In this document: positions 5,779 through 6,251 of the stretch, piece by piece
How the letters are laid out: every line of letters begins with the position of its first letter
Numbering within the stretch: position 1 is the first letter of the stretch
Source of the DNA: CS2-K091 sp035527155
Lineage (GTDB): Bacteria > Planctomycetota > Phycisphaerae > Sedimentisphaerales > Anaerobacaceae
NCBI GenBank assembly: GCA_035527155.1
Contig: DATLBB010000078.1
Coordinates: 1-6,251 of the forward strand
Reading direction: 5' to 3'
DNA: 6,251 nt
The notes under the pieces: generated by a model
Database searches by the model: none
What the model was told of the DNA's origin: nothing
The model's input: only the letters and a program-made list of their open reading frames with translations
Made by a program: the position numbers and the translations under genes

Positions 5779-6251
5779 CAATACCATATTCCCAGTCCCA
5801 ATGATGGTATCATAAGTGCAAGTCCGATTAAGAGTAAAATCAGCGCCCATTTTCGGCTGAACCAGCCGGTAAAAGGTTTGAACAGCATTTGAAGAAAACG
5901 CCGCCATTTCAAAAGCAGGCCACCCAAAATAATCCACCACAAACCCAATCCAGCAATGATGAATGACGTAGCCATTCTCCAGTAGGGAAGGTCATAGCCG
6001 AGATCGCGGGAACGGACATTGGATTCTCTTATGGTATGCTCTAATTCTTCCGCCAAAGGGAAAAGAAGTCCCAAAGGCCACAAGAGTAATCCCAGGAGCA
6101 CAGATACGTAAACGATAATCAAGGACGGATATATAAGCCATTTCTGGGCCTTCACTTCAATCCGATAGTTGTTTGCCGATAGCGCGGCCCTTGAGACAAC
6201 GAAGCTTGCCAGGATCAAAATCGGCAGTGACAGCGGCAGCATAAAGCCGAC
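5745..6251 (-). CDS. Unrecognised membrane protein, 5' end probably outside window
   Basis: I do not recognise the family. The frame is open to the right edge, and the first ATG (6242-6240) has only nine bases before it with no ribosome binding site, so the true start may lie outside. From that ATG it is 165 residues with four likely membrane segments (about 1-20, 36-62, 92-112 and 131-155). A polar stretch (63-90), ELEHTIRESNVRSRDLGYD, lies between the second and third, and a basic aromatic link (112-131: KWRR, KPFTGWFSRKW) between the third and fourth. The last residues (about 154-165, ending SGLSMLVRLR) are read out of frame from DNA that encodes a PAC sensor remnant in other frames. The native C-terminus is therefore probably lost, and the protein may be truncated or nonfunctional. 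It converges on the coa genes and is not part of their operon. Confidence 0.6.
   Translation of the reverse strand, partial: VGFMLPLSLPILILASFVVSRAALSANNYRIEVKAQKWLIYPSLIIVYVSVLLGLLLWPLGLLFPLAEELEHTIRESNVRSRDLGYDLPYWRMATSFIIAGLGLWWIILGGLLLKWRRFLQMLFKPFTGWFSRKWALILLLIGLALMIPSLGLGIWYWSGLSMLVRLR

Noticed and set aside
5578..5940. Open frame of 120 codons on the - strand overlapping the end of coaB
   Set aside because: Only its short piece VWIEHACQ carries a family signal. Before that it is out of frame with the membrane protein, and after that out of frame with the PAC remnant, so it is not a gene on its own.

Overview
The window reads as bacterial housekeeping DNA: seven conserved genes packed head to tail on the + strand, followed by a membrane-protein gene and a broken sensor-domain remnant on the - strand. 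Base composition is moderate, spacers are short (14 to 109 nt), and several spacers carry imperfect palindromes. The protein variants and the gene order (tpiA-secG, then yicC-gmk-rpoZ-coaBC) suggest a Gram-negative environmental bacterium, possibly a planctomycete of the Phycisphaerae type. That placement is inference from general resemblance and was not tested.

Region 1 (1-995) is the 3' part of pheA, the bifunctional chorismate mutase/prephenate dehydratase of phenylalanine synthesis. Its beginning lies left of the window. Region 2 (1068-2339) holds tpiA (glycolysis) and secG (Sec translocon), each with a clear ribosome binding site. Region 3 (2409-3926) holds the yicC-family endoribonuclease gene and gmk (GMP to GDP). 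Region 4 (4036-5603) holds rpoZ (RNA polymerase omega) and the coenzyme A genes coaC and coaB. The yicC-gmk-rpoZ-coaBC block is a widespread bacterial cluster linking nucleotide supply, transcription and CoA synthesis.

The most notable point in the + strand block is that CoaBC, usually one fused protein of about 400 residues, is here two reading frames. They are offset by one nucleotide at a run of six A directly before the coaC stop codon. Removing one A would restore a 405-residue fusion, so this is a recent fission, a recoding site or an indel error.

Region 5 (5604-6251) is different in character. On the - strand, an unrecognised protein with about four membrane segments enters from the right edge. 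Its 3' end runs into the out-of-frame remains of a PAS/PAC sensor domain (5645-5778), itself split over two frames. This looks like a deletion or recombination scar that converges on coaB.

No tRNA, rRNA, CRISPR array, insertion sequence or convincing intrinsic terminator was seen. I found no clearly new system. The best leads are the coaBC split, the PAC scar, and hairpin-forming spacers, especially the three-arm repeat before coaC and the UUCG hairpin before gmk.
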